Virus record (IMG/VR): IMGVR_UViG_3300037076_000473
Coordinates: 1 to 41,353 of that record
Source: a virus
Strand: one strand, 5' to 3'
DNA: 41,353 nucleotides
Below the pieces are notes generated by a model. It did no database searches and was not told where the DNA came from. It worked only from the letters and a program-made list of their open reading frames with translations. Position 1 is the stretch's first letter. Every line of letters starts with the position of its first letter. The position numbers were made by a program, and so were the translations under genes. Of this stretch, positions 31,001 through 39,696 are shown piece by piece.

Positions 31001-33751
31001 AACTCGACCCAGCTGGATAAAATAGCCGGCAGCATGGACAATGCCGCCCTGGCCCTGGGTCGCGCAGCAGACAGCTTTCTGAGCGTCAGCGAGATGTTCA
31101 AGTCTACCGTCATTACGATGCTGATGCAGATCGCTCCTGGCCGGTTTACCGATACCAGCAAAGCCGATCTGACCACCTCCAGCGGCAATATCATGAACTT
31201 CCTCAATCTGGATAAGGCCTCCGTGGGTGCCTTCTTCAAGATGGATGTGGGCACCCTCTGGAACCAGACCATGGCCGGGCTGTTCGGCGGGGATAAGGCC
31301 GTTTCCGGAGGGGGCCTCACCGGCAGCATGACCGGCGGCCAGTTCGACACCGGTTCTTTCACCCAGTACCACAAGAACGGCGGCCTCTTCGGCTCCAGTT
31401 GGGACCAGACTGAGTATGGCAACAACGTCGATCCGGCCTTTGCCAAGGGGATGCAGCAGTTCTTCGCCGGCCTGAAAAATGACCTGATGACCGGCGGCGC
31501 CGCCTTCGGCATCAGCGCCGGGTCCACAGAGGCCGGGTTCGCCAATGCCAATATGCCCCTGATGAAAGTGGATACCGCCGGCAAGAAGCCGGAAGATATC
31601 CAGAAGGAATGGGAAGCGGTCATGCAGGCCGCTGCGGATGCCCTGGCCAAAACCATGCCGGGGCTGGCGGCACTCAGCCTGGGCGGGGAGAATGCCTCCG
31701 ATACGCTTCGCCGCCTGTCCAGCGCCGTGATGAATAGCAACGACAACCTGGCCCTGATGGGAGCGCGGCTGATCCCCACCACGGGTGCCATCAATGACCT
31801 GGCCTACAACCTGGAGACCCTGATGGGCGGGGCGGACGCCTTCAAACAAAAAACCCAGGATTACCTGACCGCCATCCTTACCCCTCTGCAGCGGGAGACT
31901 GCCACGGCCGCCCAGGCCCAGCGCCAGGTCAATCTGGCCTTCCAGGAGCTGAATATCGCCGTCCCCCAGACACGGGCCGAGTTTGCCGCCCTGGTGGATG
32001 GACTGAATACCTCCTCGGAAGAAGGCGCCAGAACCTTCGCCACCCTGATGGACGTGGCCACCGCCTTCGGTACCGTACAGGACCAGGCCGCCAAACTGGC
32101 CGAGACTACCCGGACGTACAACAATGATCTGACCGCCCGCCAGCTCGTACTGGATCTCGGCAATTCCGACCTGTTCAGCCTGCGCATCAAACAGGAGGAT
32201 GAGCTGAAGCAGGCCATCCTGGACGGCATGGATACCACCCGTCTGCAGATAATCCAGAACGAGGAATGGGCAGCGGCGGTTAATAAGGCCACCGGTGTGG
32301 TCACTAGCTCCATCTCCCAGATCGTGGACGCAGCCAAAACAGCCGCAATGAGCATGGTCGACGCGCAGATCGCGATCGCCAACAGCATGAAGACGATCAT
32401 GACCGGCCCGCTGGCCAACCTCTCTCCGGAGGCGCTCTACAATCAGGCCCAGGCCAAGTTTGCCGCGCTGCAGGCCGGACCGCATGACCTGGCCTACATG
32501 CAGGCATTGCCCCAGGCCGCCACCGATCTGTTGAATGCCTCCAAGGCATACAATGCCAGCGGCAAGGGCTACCAGGACGACCTGGCCAAGACCCTCGAAG
32601 CCATGAACGCGGCCCTGGGGTTGTCTGGCGATCCGACCCTTAGTGGAGTGGAAACTCAGCTCAAGGTGTTACAGGATATCAGGACGGCCCTGACTGACGG
32701 AGCCCTTATTACAGCCCTTGGCCCTACTGGCGTGTTGGCTGAGCTCCTGGGGGCGTACAATACCGAAACTGCAGCAGCCTTGCAGAGAGGCAAGGAAGAG
32801 GCCGCCGCCCAGACCCAGGCCAAGCTGAACGATGCCCTGGCAGCTGTCGCAGCGGACAACGCCCTGCACTCCCCGGAGAAGATCGCGGCCCTGACCGCCT
32901 CCAAGGCCCTGGCTCAAAGAGACGTGGATTTGTCAAAAAACAAGGAATCCACCATAAGCACGTCCATCGACGTGTACGCCAATATGATCAACGCCGGCCA
33001 GACCTTCCAGGGTTGGACCATGAAGCAGATGACCGACGGGATCACCACCCTGCGGGCCAATCTTACTACCCAGCAGGCGATCACGGCGGGGTATAACTCC
33101 ACCCTTGCCGGACTCCAGACGCAGCTGGATTTTGCAAAAGCGGCCTCTCTCCTGCTGCCCGGCCTGATGACCAATGTGGATAACCTGACCGCCCAGCTGG
33201 CCAAGATCATAGCGTCCTACATTATCCCTACGGGTACCGGGACCGGCACCGGTGGTGGAGAAACGGGTACCGGTACTGGCACCGGCGGCGGAGGAACGGG
33301 TACCGGCACTGGTACCGGCGGAGGCACGGGGTCTTCAGAGTATGATAGAGGCTCCTACTGGTATAACAATGGCTTTTCAAGCCAGGCCGCCATGATGGCC
33401 GCCCGCGGCTGGAGTGAAGACGACTACTGGGAGAATATTGGCGGGTCTGGATACTCCTATGCAAAAGGCTCGGCCTTTATTCCTTTCGACCAGACCGCCG
33501 ACATCCATTACGGAGAGGCCGTTGTCGATTACCCCTCCATGAGCGTTCTGCGTAAATACGGGATCCCCATCACCAATGCTGCCGCCGACAACAAGGACTT
33601 GGTGGACGAGGTCAAGGGCTTGAGAGCAGAGGTAAAGGCCCTGGTCAAGGTAAACCAGGCTGGGCACCTGAGAAACGCGGCCGCCAATGAGAGAACGGCG
33701 GACGCCACAGAGAGCACTCAAAAAATCAAACGGTTCGCCGGCACGGCCTGA
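28097..33751 (+). CDS. Tape measure protein (1884 aa)
   Basis: Sets tail length and forms a channel for DNA entry. Family signs are extreme length, helical/coiled-coil composition, a TMP N-domain (about 100-260, DRALSVIANTMGRTSEEAMK) and central hydrophobic stretches (AVGFITAYTATMILATAATG, about 345-380, and FGVLSAFMLGWEIGKAL). The C-terminus has a Gly/Thr-rich linker (33231-33330, repeats of GTGTG) before a conserved-looking end YDRGSYWYNNGFSSQAAMMA and FIPFDQTADIHYGEAVVDYP. At ~0.15 nm per residue it predicts a tail near 280 nm. ATG at 28097 with AAGGTGG upstream is preferred over GTG at 28088. Confidence 0.96.
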   Translation: MAGLAALKLVLEVDGQGKVTGALKQVEDATASVGTTTKTVETSIGSFAVTATTATEKMARDTTSATDRMAQGTQTATGQMSSSLGDLGSAIRGVAAAYASWEIFQKAKETVMFAANVEQADRALSVIANTMGRTSEEAMKYRDSLRDLGITTNSSTNAVAQFMKAGLPLDQLNKLGRAAQGAAISYQMMTGETISSSQALDKMIRALVTGNVVELHTLGINVMQRDVLRENKLATGEAATAVDSHQRHLLMFNEVLEKTQPLMLLYEKSMDLASKQISSSKRPVEELRLALGNLFLPELTVSATLFYQTVSGGMKWVRSHTEELDAAKMVIKDFTQGLLYAVGFITAYTATMILATAATGGFAAGAGIFSGVLALLKTNLSLTGAQATITATQVGLFGESVATASSVATVGLLSVKTVFGVLSAFMLGWEIGKALSDKFEIVRKAGVYMVHGLMTGWDLAAEAYERFKATVNPFGDEEKQQAQLQSITAKYAAIKRTRDEALAGTLADAVNGTATSQAKPYQNDQAAIADGIKREQDRLAKEAAAARAAAAVEAAKDLKAAQQEADHLVTAFNQWQLNAVKSDKATDELASKIAALNLEYKQLQNTIGQTTKAGMAEALKQGVDLKQLAGYRDQIEANLRLEDATKKAKKADAEYWQGLTANWHEGKKEIDQVEQAIKQVFTLSKKGDEGPLHNFADDVHKATLAFTQAGDAFGVTAEVYVSAIEGAVAKLTGISLKELNFQNKDLAASQVGVDASTGVVTDPYAQQTAMMAARYQKEFDLIDERTNKIKEAMAAEAALGVPSLTVYSALQKQMLASTTTRTLKEKQQTIDQNKLDDESFRSRLSLVGQYTGLAGQMFSELASTQDQTSRKGFETAKLYSLGAAIMSTATAIIAQIASPDGWTPAAWARSIAAGVLGVMQITKIASTTFGGGASAPTMPSGSFGSGGATGSGAGAGVNAPYMTTKEAQNSTQLDKIAGSMDNAALALGRAADSFLSVSEMFKSTVITMLMQIAPGRFTDTSKADLTTSSGNIMNFLNLDKASVGAFFKMDVGTLWNQTMAGLFGGDKAVSGGGLTGSMTGGQFDTGSFTQYHKNGGLFGSSWDQTEYGNNVDPAFAKGMQQFFAGLKNDLMTGGAAFGISAGSTEAGFANANMPLMKVDTAGKKPEDIQKEWEAVMQAAADALAKTMPGLAALSLGGENASDTLRRLSSAVMNSNDNLALMGARLIPTTGAINDLAYNLETLMGGADAFKQKTQDYLTAILTPLQRETATAAQAQRQVNLAFQELNIAVPQTRAEFAALVDGLNTSSEEGARTFATLMDVATAFGTVQDQAAKLAETTRTYNNDLTARQLVLDLGNSDLFSLRIKQEDELKQAILDGMDTTRLQIIQNEEWAAAVNKATGVVTSSISQIVDAAKTAAMSMVDAQIAIANSMKTIMTGPLANLSPEALYNQAQAKFAALQAGPHDLAYMQALPQAATDLLNASKAYNASGKGYQDDLAKTLEAMNAALGLSGDPTLSGVETQLKVLQDIRTALTDGALITALGPTGVLAELLGAYNTETAAALQRGKEEAAAQTQAKLNDALAAVAADNALHSPEKIAALTASKALAQRDVDLSKNKESTISTSIDVYANMINAGQTFQGWTMKQMTDGITTLRANLTTQQAITAGYNSTLAGLQTQLDFAKAASLLLPGLMTNVDNLTAQLAKIIASYIIPTGTGTGTGGGETGTGTGTGGGGTGTGTGTGGGTGSSEYDRGSYWYNNGFSSQAAMMAARGWSEDDYWENIGGSGYSYAKGSAFIPFDQTADIHYGEAVVDYPSMSVLRKYGIPITNAAADNKDLVDEVKGLRAEVKALVKVNQAGHLRNAAANERTADATESTQKIKRFAGTA
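33231..33330 (+). repeat. GGTACCGG-type low-complexity repeat in the tape measure gene
   Basis: Tandem variants of ACCGGTACTGGCACC-like sequence encode GTGTG/GGG blocks, three longer units of about 33 bases. It encodes a flexible linker near the C-terminus and could change length by slippage or recombination. Confidence 0.7.
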
Positions 33752-36102
33752 TGGATGGGTACACCGTAGATATCACCGCCTACACCGGGGAGGGCACAGA
33801 GGTATTCCGGTACGCCACCGGGGGATTTGTCACCAAGCCGACGGATTCTCCCGCCAACACCTTTTATGAAGGCCGGCTGCTGAATCCCGGCAGCCTGAAG
33901 ATAATGATGTTCGCTGACGGCAAAACAATGGGGCAGTCCCAGATCGGGCATGGCGAGGTTGTCCTGGCCAACGGGGATGGGAAACTGGATGACTGGTTTG
34001 ATTACGGATTTGACGGGAGGTCGATTGTGATACGGAAATGGCTGGCAGGGGTAGTGGTGCTGACGATGGGATGCTCGATGGAACAACCCGTTTCCAACGG
34101 GGGCGGCGAGATCTCGATCAGGATCAAAGACACCCAGATTGCGTTCACTGCCCCGCTGCAGTCGAACAAGTATGCCGGGACCAATACCCTGCCAAACGGC
34201 GTGGAAGGCACCGCCGATATCCAGGGCAAGCCGAAGCCGATAGCGCTTGGAGAGGTCCACAATGCAACGCCGGTGCTGGTCAATACCTCCAAGCTGATCT
34301 ACCAGGGCCACGAATCCGCGCTGCATGCTATCCCCGCCGTCTATGACAAGGGCGTGGCTCTTACCGTTGGCACCGCATACAGCACACAGGCCGCGCTGGA
34401 GGCAGCGCAACCCCTACCCGGCACGTATGATACCTGGCTGGCTGGCGGTTGTTTCCGCCTCGGGTCCTCGCCCTTCGGCGCCGTTACCTGTGACCTGGTC
34501 GAGGGCGCCACGGCGGCAGATCGGACGGCCGCGCAGGTCAGCAAGCGGATCGCCTTGCGGGCCACCCCGTCGATCAGCTATGTGGCACAGTCTTTCACCG
34601 ATCTCGATACCCTCAACAGCGCCGTGGTGGGCTATTACGCCAGCTCCGAAACCACCATCGGCACCGCGCTGGACGAGGTGCTGGACGGCATCGGTGCCTG
34701 GTACGGTTTCGATGCCGGCAATAACCTGAACGTGGGCAGACTGGATGCCCCCAGCGGTACCCCGGTGGCCACCCTGACCACGGCCGAGATCCTGGATATC
34801 CAGCGCCTTGCAACCCAGGACGAGGGACGCGGCCTGCCGGTCTGGAAGGTCAACCTCAACTATGACAAGAACTACACGGTGCAGGCTGCGGACAGTCTTG
34901 CAGGGGTAGCATCGAGTGCGTGGGTCGGGACTACTCTCCCGTCAAGTGCCCCCTGGAACTCGATAGCATTTGGCAATGGGATGTTCGTGGCAGTGGCACA
35001 GGACGGGGTTGCCGCATCCTCCCCTGACGGTATCAACTGGACCCAGAGGTCGCTCCCGGCGGGAAACGTGAGCTGGTCGGTTTGCTACGGCACCGGCCTG
35101 TTTGTGGCGGTGGCGGCCAACAGTACCATGGCTGCCACATCACCCGATGGTATAACCTGGACGCAACGGGTGTTGCCCGGAAATCCAGGGTGGTCTGCTG
35201 TTGCATACGGCAACGGAATGTTTGTGGCCGTGGCTACTCCGGGCATGGCCGCGGCGTCTTCCCCGGATGGAATTACGTGGACAGTCCGATCGCTGCCCGC
35301 CTCCGGTTTTTGGAGCAGTGTCACCTACGGCAATGGCCTGTTTGTGGCGGTTTCAAACGGGAACAACTTCTGTGCAACCTCCCCTGACGGGATCACCTGG
35401 ACATACCGCACCATGCCCGCATCCGGCTATTGGAGTGCCGTGGCCTATGGCAATGGCCTATTTGTGGCAGTCAGCCTGAATACCCTGGCCGCAACCTCCC
35501 CTGACGGGATCACCTGGACGCAACGGACAGTGCCGACGAATGTCAGCTGGAGCAGCCTGGCCTATGGGAGCGGCACCTTTCTTGCCGTTGCCAACGGCAC
35601 AAATATCGCCATAGCCTCCATAGATGGGATCACCTGGCAGCAGCAGGCCCTGGTGAACACACAAGATCGGAATACCCTGGCCTACGGCAACGGGTCATTT
35701 GTCATCCTGGACAAGAATGCGAATACCGGGGCCATATACCGTGTGACTCTCGACTCTCTACGTCTCGGCTACGTGATCAACCAGTACCGGACCGTTAACG
35801 ACTTCGATGCAAGCATCCTGGTGCCGCACCCCGGAGCGACAGAGCTGAACCTGAATTCCTTGATGGTCTATCCCGCAGATGCCCAACCGGAAGCTACCCG
35901 CCAGCTCACCCTTCGCAAGGTCCGCCGTGATTACCTGGCCGTGCCGCTCAAGCGCCGGGCCTTGTCGAGCATGCCGGGTTGCGGCAAAGTCCTCCGGATC
36001 GTCTATCCCCGCTACGGCTACAACGCCGGCAAATTATTCATCGTCATCGGCTATGAGCAGCACCTGGACAGCGACGATCTGACGCTGTACCTCTGGGGTT
36101 AA
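33751..36102 (+). CDS. Tail-tip protein with inserted seven-repeat beta-propeller
   Basis: 783 residues. Residues 1-390 and 680-783 look like a B3-type tail protein found right after the tape measure. Between KVNLNYDKNYTVQAADSLAG and LGYVINQYRTVNDFDASILV lies a block with W.S.AYGNG.FVAV....ATSPDGITWT repeats. Conserved Trp (or its equivalent) is at about 402, 442, 481, 521, 561, 600 and 640, i.e. seven units of ~40 residues, as expected for a seven-bladed propeller. Such propellers bind sugars or proteins, so this may be a receptor-contact module. It overlaps the tape measure stop (TGATGG). Confidence 0.85.
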   Translation: MDGYTVDITAYTGEGTEVFRYATGGFVTKPTDSPANTFYEGRLLNPGSLKIMMFADGKTMGQSQIGHGEVVLANGDGKLDDWFDYGFDGRSIVIRKWLAGVVVLTMGCSMEQPVSNGGGEISIRIKDTQIAFTAPLQSNKYAGTNTLPNGVEGTADIQGKPKPIALGEVHNATPVLVNTSKLIYQGHESALHAIPAVYDKGVALTVGTAYSTQAALEAAQPLPGTYDTWLAGGCFRLGSSPFGAVTCDLVEGATAADRTAAQVSKRIALRATPSISYVAQSFTDLDTLNSAVVGYYASSETTIGTALDEVLDGIGAWYGFDAGNNLNVGRLDAPSGTPVATLTTAEILDIQRLATQDEGRGLPVWKVNLNYDKNYTVQAADSLAGVASSAWVGTTLPSSAPWNSIAFGNGMFVAVAQDGVAASSPDGINWTQRSLPAGNVSWSVCYGTGLFVAVAANSTMAATSPDGITWTQRVLPGNPGWSAVAYGNGMFVAVATPGMAAASSPDGITWTVRSLPASGFWSSVTYGNGLFVAVSNGNNFCATSPDGITWTYRTMPASGYWSAVAYGNGLFVAVSLNTLAATSPDGITWTQRTVPTNVSWSSLAYGSGTFLAVANGTNIAIASIDGITWQQQALVNTQDRNTLAYGNGSFVILDKNANTGAIYRVTLDSLRLGYVINQYRTVNDFDASILVPHPGATELNLNSLMVYPADAQPEATRQLTLRKVRRDYLAVPLKRRALSSMPGCGKVLRIVYPRYGYNAGKLFIVIGYEQHLDSDDLTLYLWG
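34954..35770 (+). repeat. Seven ~120-base repeats coding for propeller blades
   Basis: Blade starts are at 34954, 35074, 35191, 35311, 35431, 35548 and 35668. Common codons encode YGNGLFVAV and SPDGITWT. The middle five are most alike in DNA, suggesting recent expansion or gene conversion; the first and last are more diverged. Confidence 0.85.
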
Positions 36103-36104
36103 TT

Positions 36105-36971
36105 GTGCTTTTTGCCTATCCGGACCGCCTCATACCTTCAGCCGTAGTCACCCCCGTTGTATCCGGCGGATCGTGGCTGTCCGGCCTGCCCCTGGCGAAC
36201 CTCCAGGATGCGGACCTGTCGAAGGTGGCCCGGTCGACCAATCTGGACTCCGCCTCGACCCTGGTCAATATCGACCTGGGCACTGATCGCGGCATCCGGG
36301 TCTGGTCGCTCCTGCGCCACAACCTGAGCCTGACCGCCACCCTGCGCCTGACCGCCTGGGGTGAATCAAGCCATACCACCCTGCTGCACGATACCGGCAC
36401 CATCCCCGCCTGGCTGACCTTCTACCCGCCCGACTCGCTCCCCTGGGGGCATCCGGATCTATGGAACGGCCTGATCAACATCGAGGACCGCGCCGGGTAC
36501 ATGTTCGATTTCATCCGCGCCTTCAGCGACCAGGTGATTGCCCGGTACTGGCAGCTGGTGATCGTGGACACGGCCAACCCTGACGGGTATGTCGAGCTGG
36601 GCCGCTGCATCCTGGCGCCCGCTTGGGAGCCGCCCAGTGATATGAATTACGGCGCCACCGTGGGCTGGGAGAGCAACGCCACTACCGCCCAGACGCGCAG
36701 CGGGAAGCGCTGGATCGATGAAACTGCCCAGTGGCGCACGGCCACCTGCACACTGGCTGGCATGACCCCCGGTCAGGCCATGTCGTGTGTCCTGGACATG
36801 CAGCGCCGCCTGGGCAAGTCCGGAGAGGCACTCTTCGTCTTCGACCCGACCGACGAATACCAGGCCATGTGGCAGCGCTCGTTTCTCTGCACCATGGTCG
36901 AGTTGAGTCCGATCGAGTATCCCTATTTTGACGCCAACACCGCCGCGTTCAAATTGCAGGAGGTGCTATGA
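36105..36971 (+). CDS. Tail protein (B3-like, after the tape measure)
   Basis: 288 residues, beta-rich. FAYPDRLIPSAVVTPVVSGG and the end LSPIEYPYFDANTAAFKLQE resemble tail-tip proteins of transposable siphophages in this position. No catalytic motif seen. The GTG at 36105 is the only sensible start, two bases after the upstream stop, with GGGG just before. Its end overlaps the next gene as ATGA. Confidence 0.8.
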   Translation: MLFAYPDRLIPSAVVTPVVSGGSWLSGLPLANLQDADLSKVARSTNLDSASTLVNIDLGTDRGIRVWSLLRHNLSLTATLRLTAWGESSHTTLLHDTGTIPAWLTFYPPDSLPWGHPDLWNGLINIEDRAGYMFDFIRAFSDQVIARYWQLVIVDTANPDGYVELGRCILAPAWEPPSDMNYGATVGWESNATTAQTRSGKRWIDETAQWRTATCTLAGMTPGQAMSCVLDMQRRLGKSGEALFVFDPTDEYQAMWQRSFLCTMVELSPIEYPYFDANTAAFKLQEVL

Positions 36972-38152
36972 GCATCACACTGAACGGGCGCACCTACAAT
37001 GCCGAGGATTTCAAGGGCTACGGGTATGTCAGCCGCTTTCCGGAGCAGCTCTTCGCGGACCTTCTGGCGGAGCTGGCTGCCCAGGTGGGAAACGTAACGG
37101 CGGTAACACCCGCCCAGCGTGCGGCAGCCGGAGAGCGTATCTATATTTCCGGTGTGCTGGATGGCGAAGTATTCGACTCTGCCACGCTTGCCGCCATATC
37201 CGCTCTTGAGTTGCTTGGCTGGCCGCGTTCTGCAATTCGCGTTGAAATCACTGTCGGAGCGGTTGTCCAGATTATATCCGCAGATTTCATGTTATCTCTG
37301 TCCACCATCGCTCTCGCTGAACTTGTCGGCATCATCTCGGCTGTCGGCATGGCAAGCACATCAACTATCTCTGATACATTCTTGATGTTGGATGCCTCAA
37401 TTAACACTGACCCCATGTTGTCGGATTCAACAATAGATATAGCAACCCTTATAGGTATGCTAGCACCGGATAACATAACTTCCGTATCCACCATTAATGA
37501 TGTTGCAATGGTCGGTCTACTAGCACCAAGCGGCATGGTGAGTGCGTCAAGCATCGGAGATGCAGTTATCGTCTCGGCGGGTGGAATTACCGATGATTTC
37601 AACCGAGCAAACGGAGTATTAACCTCTCCGTGGTCGCTCCCAGGCGGCACATACGTTGGTCAAACTTCTCACATGCCGCAAATTACTGGCAACGCCATTA
37701 ACAGCCTTGCAACATATTGGTCAGTTGCCCACTACCAAACTACGACAGCTAATAATCAGTTTGCCCAAGCTATTGTTTCGCAAATTCAGGGGGCAGGATA
37801 TGCAGTGGGTGTGCGAGTCCGATGCCAAACAGCATCGTCATGGGATTGCTACTATGTGACTATTACCAACCTAACGGGAACGGTAAATGTAACACTGGCA
37901 AAACTCGTGACAGGTAGTGTTACCGCGCTTTCAAGCTATGGGACTGGAGCACTGGCGGTAACAACTGTTGCAGGATTCCCGATGACTGTAAAACTAACAG
38001 CCGTGGGCACTACTATTTCGGCATATATCAATGGAGTGCTTGTAAGCCAAGGCACAGATTCTTCTCTCGCGGCAGGATACGCCGGAATTTGGATAGACCC
38101 GACAAACACTACCGCTGGAATTCTAGATGATTTTACAAAAGGCGACCTCTAG
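36968..38152 (+). CDS. Tail-tip/fibre protein with 20-residue repeats and lectin-like C-domain
   Basis: 394 residues. The N-terminus (MSITLNGRTYNAEDFKGYGY) is phage-tail-like. Residues 108-202 hold about five units with the pattern S.STI......G.LAP.., mostly 20 long. Residues ~208-392 (DDFNRANGVLTSPWSLPGG and on to the end GYAGIWIDPTNTTAGILDDF) resemble a concanavalin/laminin-G-like jelly roll often used for sugar binding. DNA from ~37250 on is clearly more AT-rich, suggesting an exchanged cassette. Receptor binding is inference. Confidence 0.8.
   Translation: MSITLNGRTYNAEDFKGYGYVSRFPEQLFADLLAELAAQVGNVTAVTPAQRAAAGERIYISGVLDGEVFDSATLAAISALELLGWPRSAIRVEITVGAVVQIISADFMLSLSTIALAELVGIISAVGMASTSTISDTFLMLDASINTDPMLSDSTIDIATLIGMLAPDNITSVSTINDVAMVGLLAPSGMVSASSIGDAVIVSAGGITDDFNRANGVLTSPWSLPGGTYVGQTSHMPQITGNAINSLATYWSVAHYQTTTANNQFAQAIVSQIQGAGYAVGVRVRCQTASSWDCYYVTITNLTGTVNVTLAKLVTGSVTALSSYGTGALAVTTVAGFPMTVKLTAVGTTISAYINGVLVSQGTDSSLAAGYAGIWIDPTNTTAGILDDFTKGDL
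37289..37573 (+). repeat. 20-residue tandem repeat block, copy set 1
   Basis: Encodes units such as MLSDSTIDIATLIGMLAPDN and ITSVSTINDVAMVGLLAPSG. One unit is 22 residues. The same unit type occurs in the next gene at 39286-39570. Confidence 0.75.
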
Positions 38153-38184
38153 CAAATTGAGAGAAACTATGCCAAAGTCCATCT

Positions 38185-39684
38185 ATGAAAAATCTCATAT
38201 ATTTAACTGCAATGTTGCTGATTTCGGGCTGTTCGTTCTTGCCTGTACGGGGTGCTGCAATGCAGACCATATCTGCTAACTCTGCTAACATAACCCGTAT
38301 TGGCCGCTGGTCAAACACCACGGTCGGTGCCACGCCTGTTATTGCCAACATATCAGGCGGCAATCGGATAAGGTTTCGGTTTACCGGCGTGTCGGTTGGG
38401 GTCACTTTTGATACAACACCTAGCTATCTTGATTTAACTGGCGACACATCCGGCGATCCTGTTTATGGAACTGTAGGGAATCCGATAACCTATTATCCAG
38501 AATACGAATACCGCATTGATGGTGGCGCATGGGTAAGAAATACAGTACAGACCAATATCAGTGTGTCGGGGCTTTCTACCGGTATTCATACCTTTGAACT
38601 ATGGTCGGCTGGTCTTAACATATTCTGCAATAAGTGGAATACTCTGGCAGGCATCAGAGTGTCGGGTATCACCATAGCAGACTTAGCGACAATAAGCCCT
38701 TGGCCTACCTATTTACCTAAAATGCTGGTAATAGGTGACTCCATCGGCGAAGGGATGCTGGCAATATACGGCACTCCATACACAGGCAACCAACCAAGCA
38801 CACACTCAGGTCGACAAGATTTTGCAGGGCAGTTGTCTGACCTTATAGGTGTTGAATTATGGACTCACGCTTTTGGTGGGTCTGCATTTAGCAATACTGG
38901 CCCAGGGCAAATCCCGCCGACAGCTACCAATTACCTGTACAAATCTAACGGAATTGCAAAAGATGACCCTGATTTTTTAATCGTGATGATAGAGGCAACA
39001 AACAACGGGAGCGCGGATTCTGCACATCTGGCCTCGCTTATCTCACAAATAAAAAGTGACCAACCGGCTGCGACAATATTTGTTTTAGATAAACTTTATC
39101 CTAACCCTGCAAGTCAATCATGGGTGCAGACAACGGCGTCGGCGGCTGGCGTGCAATATATCGACCCATCTGCATGGTCATATTCTCGCACAGGTTCATC
39201 GCACCCCGATTTAGCAGGCAGCACGTCTATTGCCAACTATTTGCAGCCTGTGATTGCCCCGTTTGTGCCAATAGTTGCATCGCTTCTGCAATCAGAGTCA
39301 ACGCTGCCAGACGTTACTTTGGTGGGAACAGTTGAACCACAGGCTGCGGCGTCCACGTCAACCCTTGTCACGGCAACAATAACCGGCAATCTGGCACCGA
39401 GCGCAGCACAATCAGCATCAACAATCGGGCAAGCTGACTTAACGGGCGTGATGGCACCATCGGCCATGTTATCATTGTCCGACCTGTCACAGATAGAAAT
39501 GATGGGCATCATTACACCCGAACCTATCTACTCAACCTCAACCATTGCTGGATTAACTATCGTAGAAGTCAATTCAGGCGGCGGGTCGATACGTTCGCCG
39601 GATGGCGGGGCAATCCGCATTTACTCCGCAGATGGCTACGAAATAGACACTTACCGCTATGTCAATGAGGCGTGGCAGAAATAA
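38185..39684 (+). CDS. SGNH/GDSL esterase-like tail protein with lipobox and 20-residue repeats
   Basis: 499 residues. Residues 1-16 (MKNLIYLTAMLLISGC) are a lipoprotein signal. Residues 30-165 are a beta domain resembling the jelly roll of CE2 carbohydrate esterases. Residues 178-355 are SGNH: S186 in VIGDSIGEG, Asn at 273/274 (EATNNG) and H340 in SSHPD. The usual Asp three before His is Gly337, as in dyad CE2 enzymes. Residues 368-462 are five 20-residue units like those in the upstream protein. Probable role is deacetylation of a surface glycan. No clear ribosome-binding site precedes the ATG. Confidence 0.8.
   Translation: MKNLIYLTAMLLISGCSFLPVRGAAMQTISANSANITRIGRWSNTTVGATPVIANISGGNRIRFRFTGVSVGVTFDTTPSYLDLTGDTSGDPVYGTVGNPITYYPEYEYRIDGGAWVRNTVQTNISVSGLSTGIHTFELWSAGLNIFCNKWNTLAGIRVSGITIADLATISPWPTYLPKMLVIGDSIGEGMLAIYGTPYTGNQPSTHSGRQDFAGQLSDLIGVELWTHAFGGSAFSNTGPGQIPPTATNYLYKSNGIAKDDPDFLIVMIEATNNGSADSAHLASLISQIKSDQPAATIFVLDKLYPNPASQSWVQTTASAAGVQYIDPSAWSYSRTGSSHPDLAGSTSIANYLQPVIAPFVPIVASLLQSESTLPDVTLVGTVEPQAAASTSTLVTATITGNLAPSAAQSASTIGQADLTGVMAPSAMLSLSDLSQIEMMGIITPEPIYSTSTIAGLTIVEVNSGGGSIRSPDGGAIRIYSADGYEIDTYRYVNEAWQK
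39286..39570 (+). repeat. 20-residue tandem repeat block, copy set 2
   Basis: Units AASTSTLVTATITGNLAPSA, AQSASTIGQADLTGVMAPSA and MLSLSDLSQIEMMGIITPEP, each exactly 20 residues, flanked by one more on each side. Same pattern as 37289-37573. Confidence 0.8.
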
Positions 39685-39696
39685 GGAGATAAGATC

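Noticed and set aside
30299-32485. 728-codon minus-strand ORF opposite the tape measure gene
   Set aside because: Antisense shadow rich in Gly/His/Gln without domain pattern; the plus-strand tape measure explains the region.
33231-33330. Tandem repeats considered as a CRISPR-like array
   Set aside because: Units are short, degenerate and in frame, coding for Gly/Thr linker; no spacers.
38169-38280. 36-codon ORF starting MPKSIYEKSHIF
   Set aside because: No ribosome-binding site and it overlaps the SGNH gene out of frame; no support for translation.
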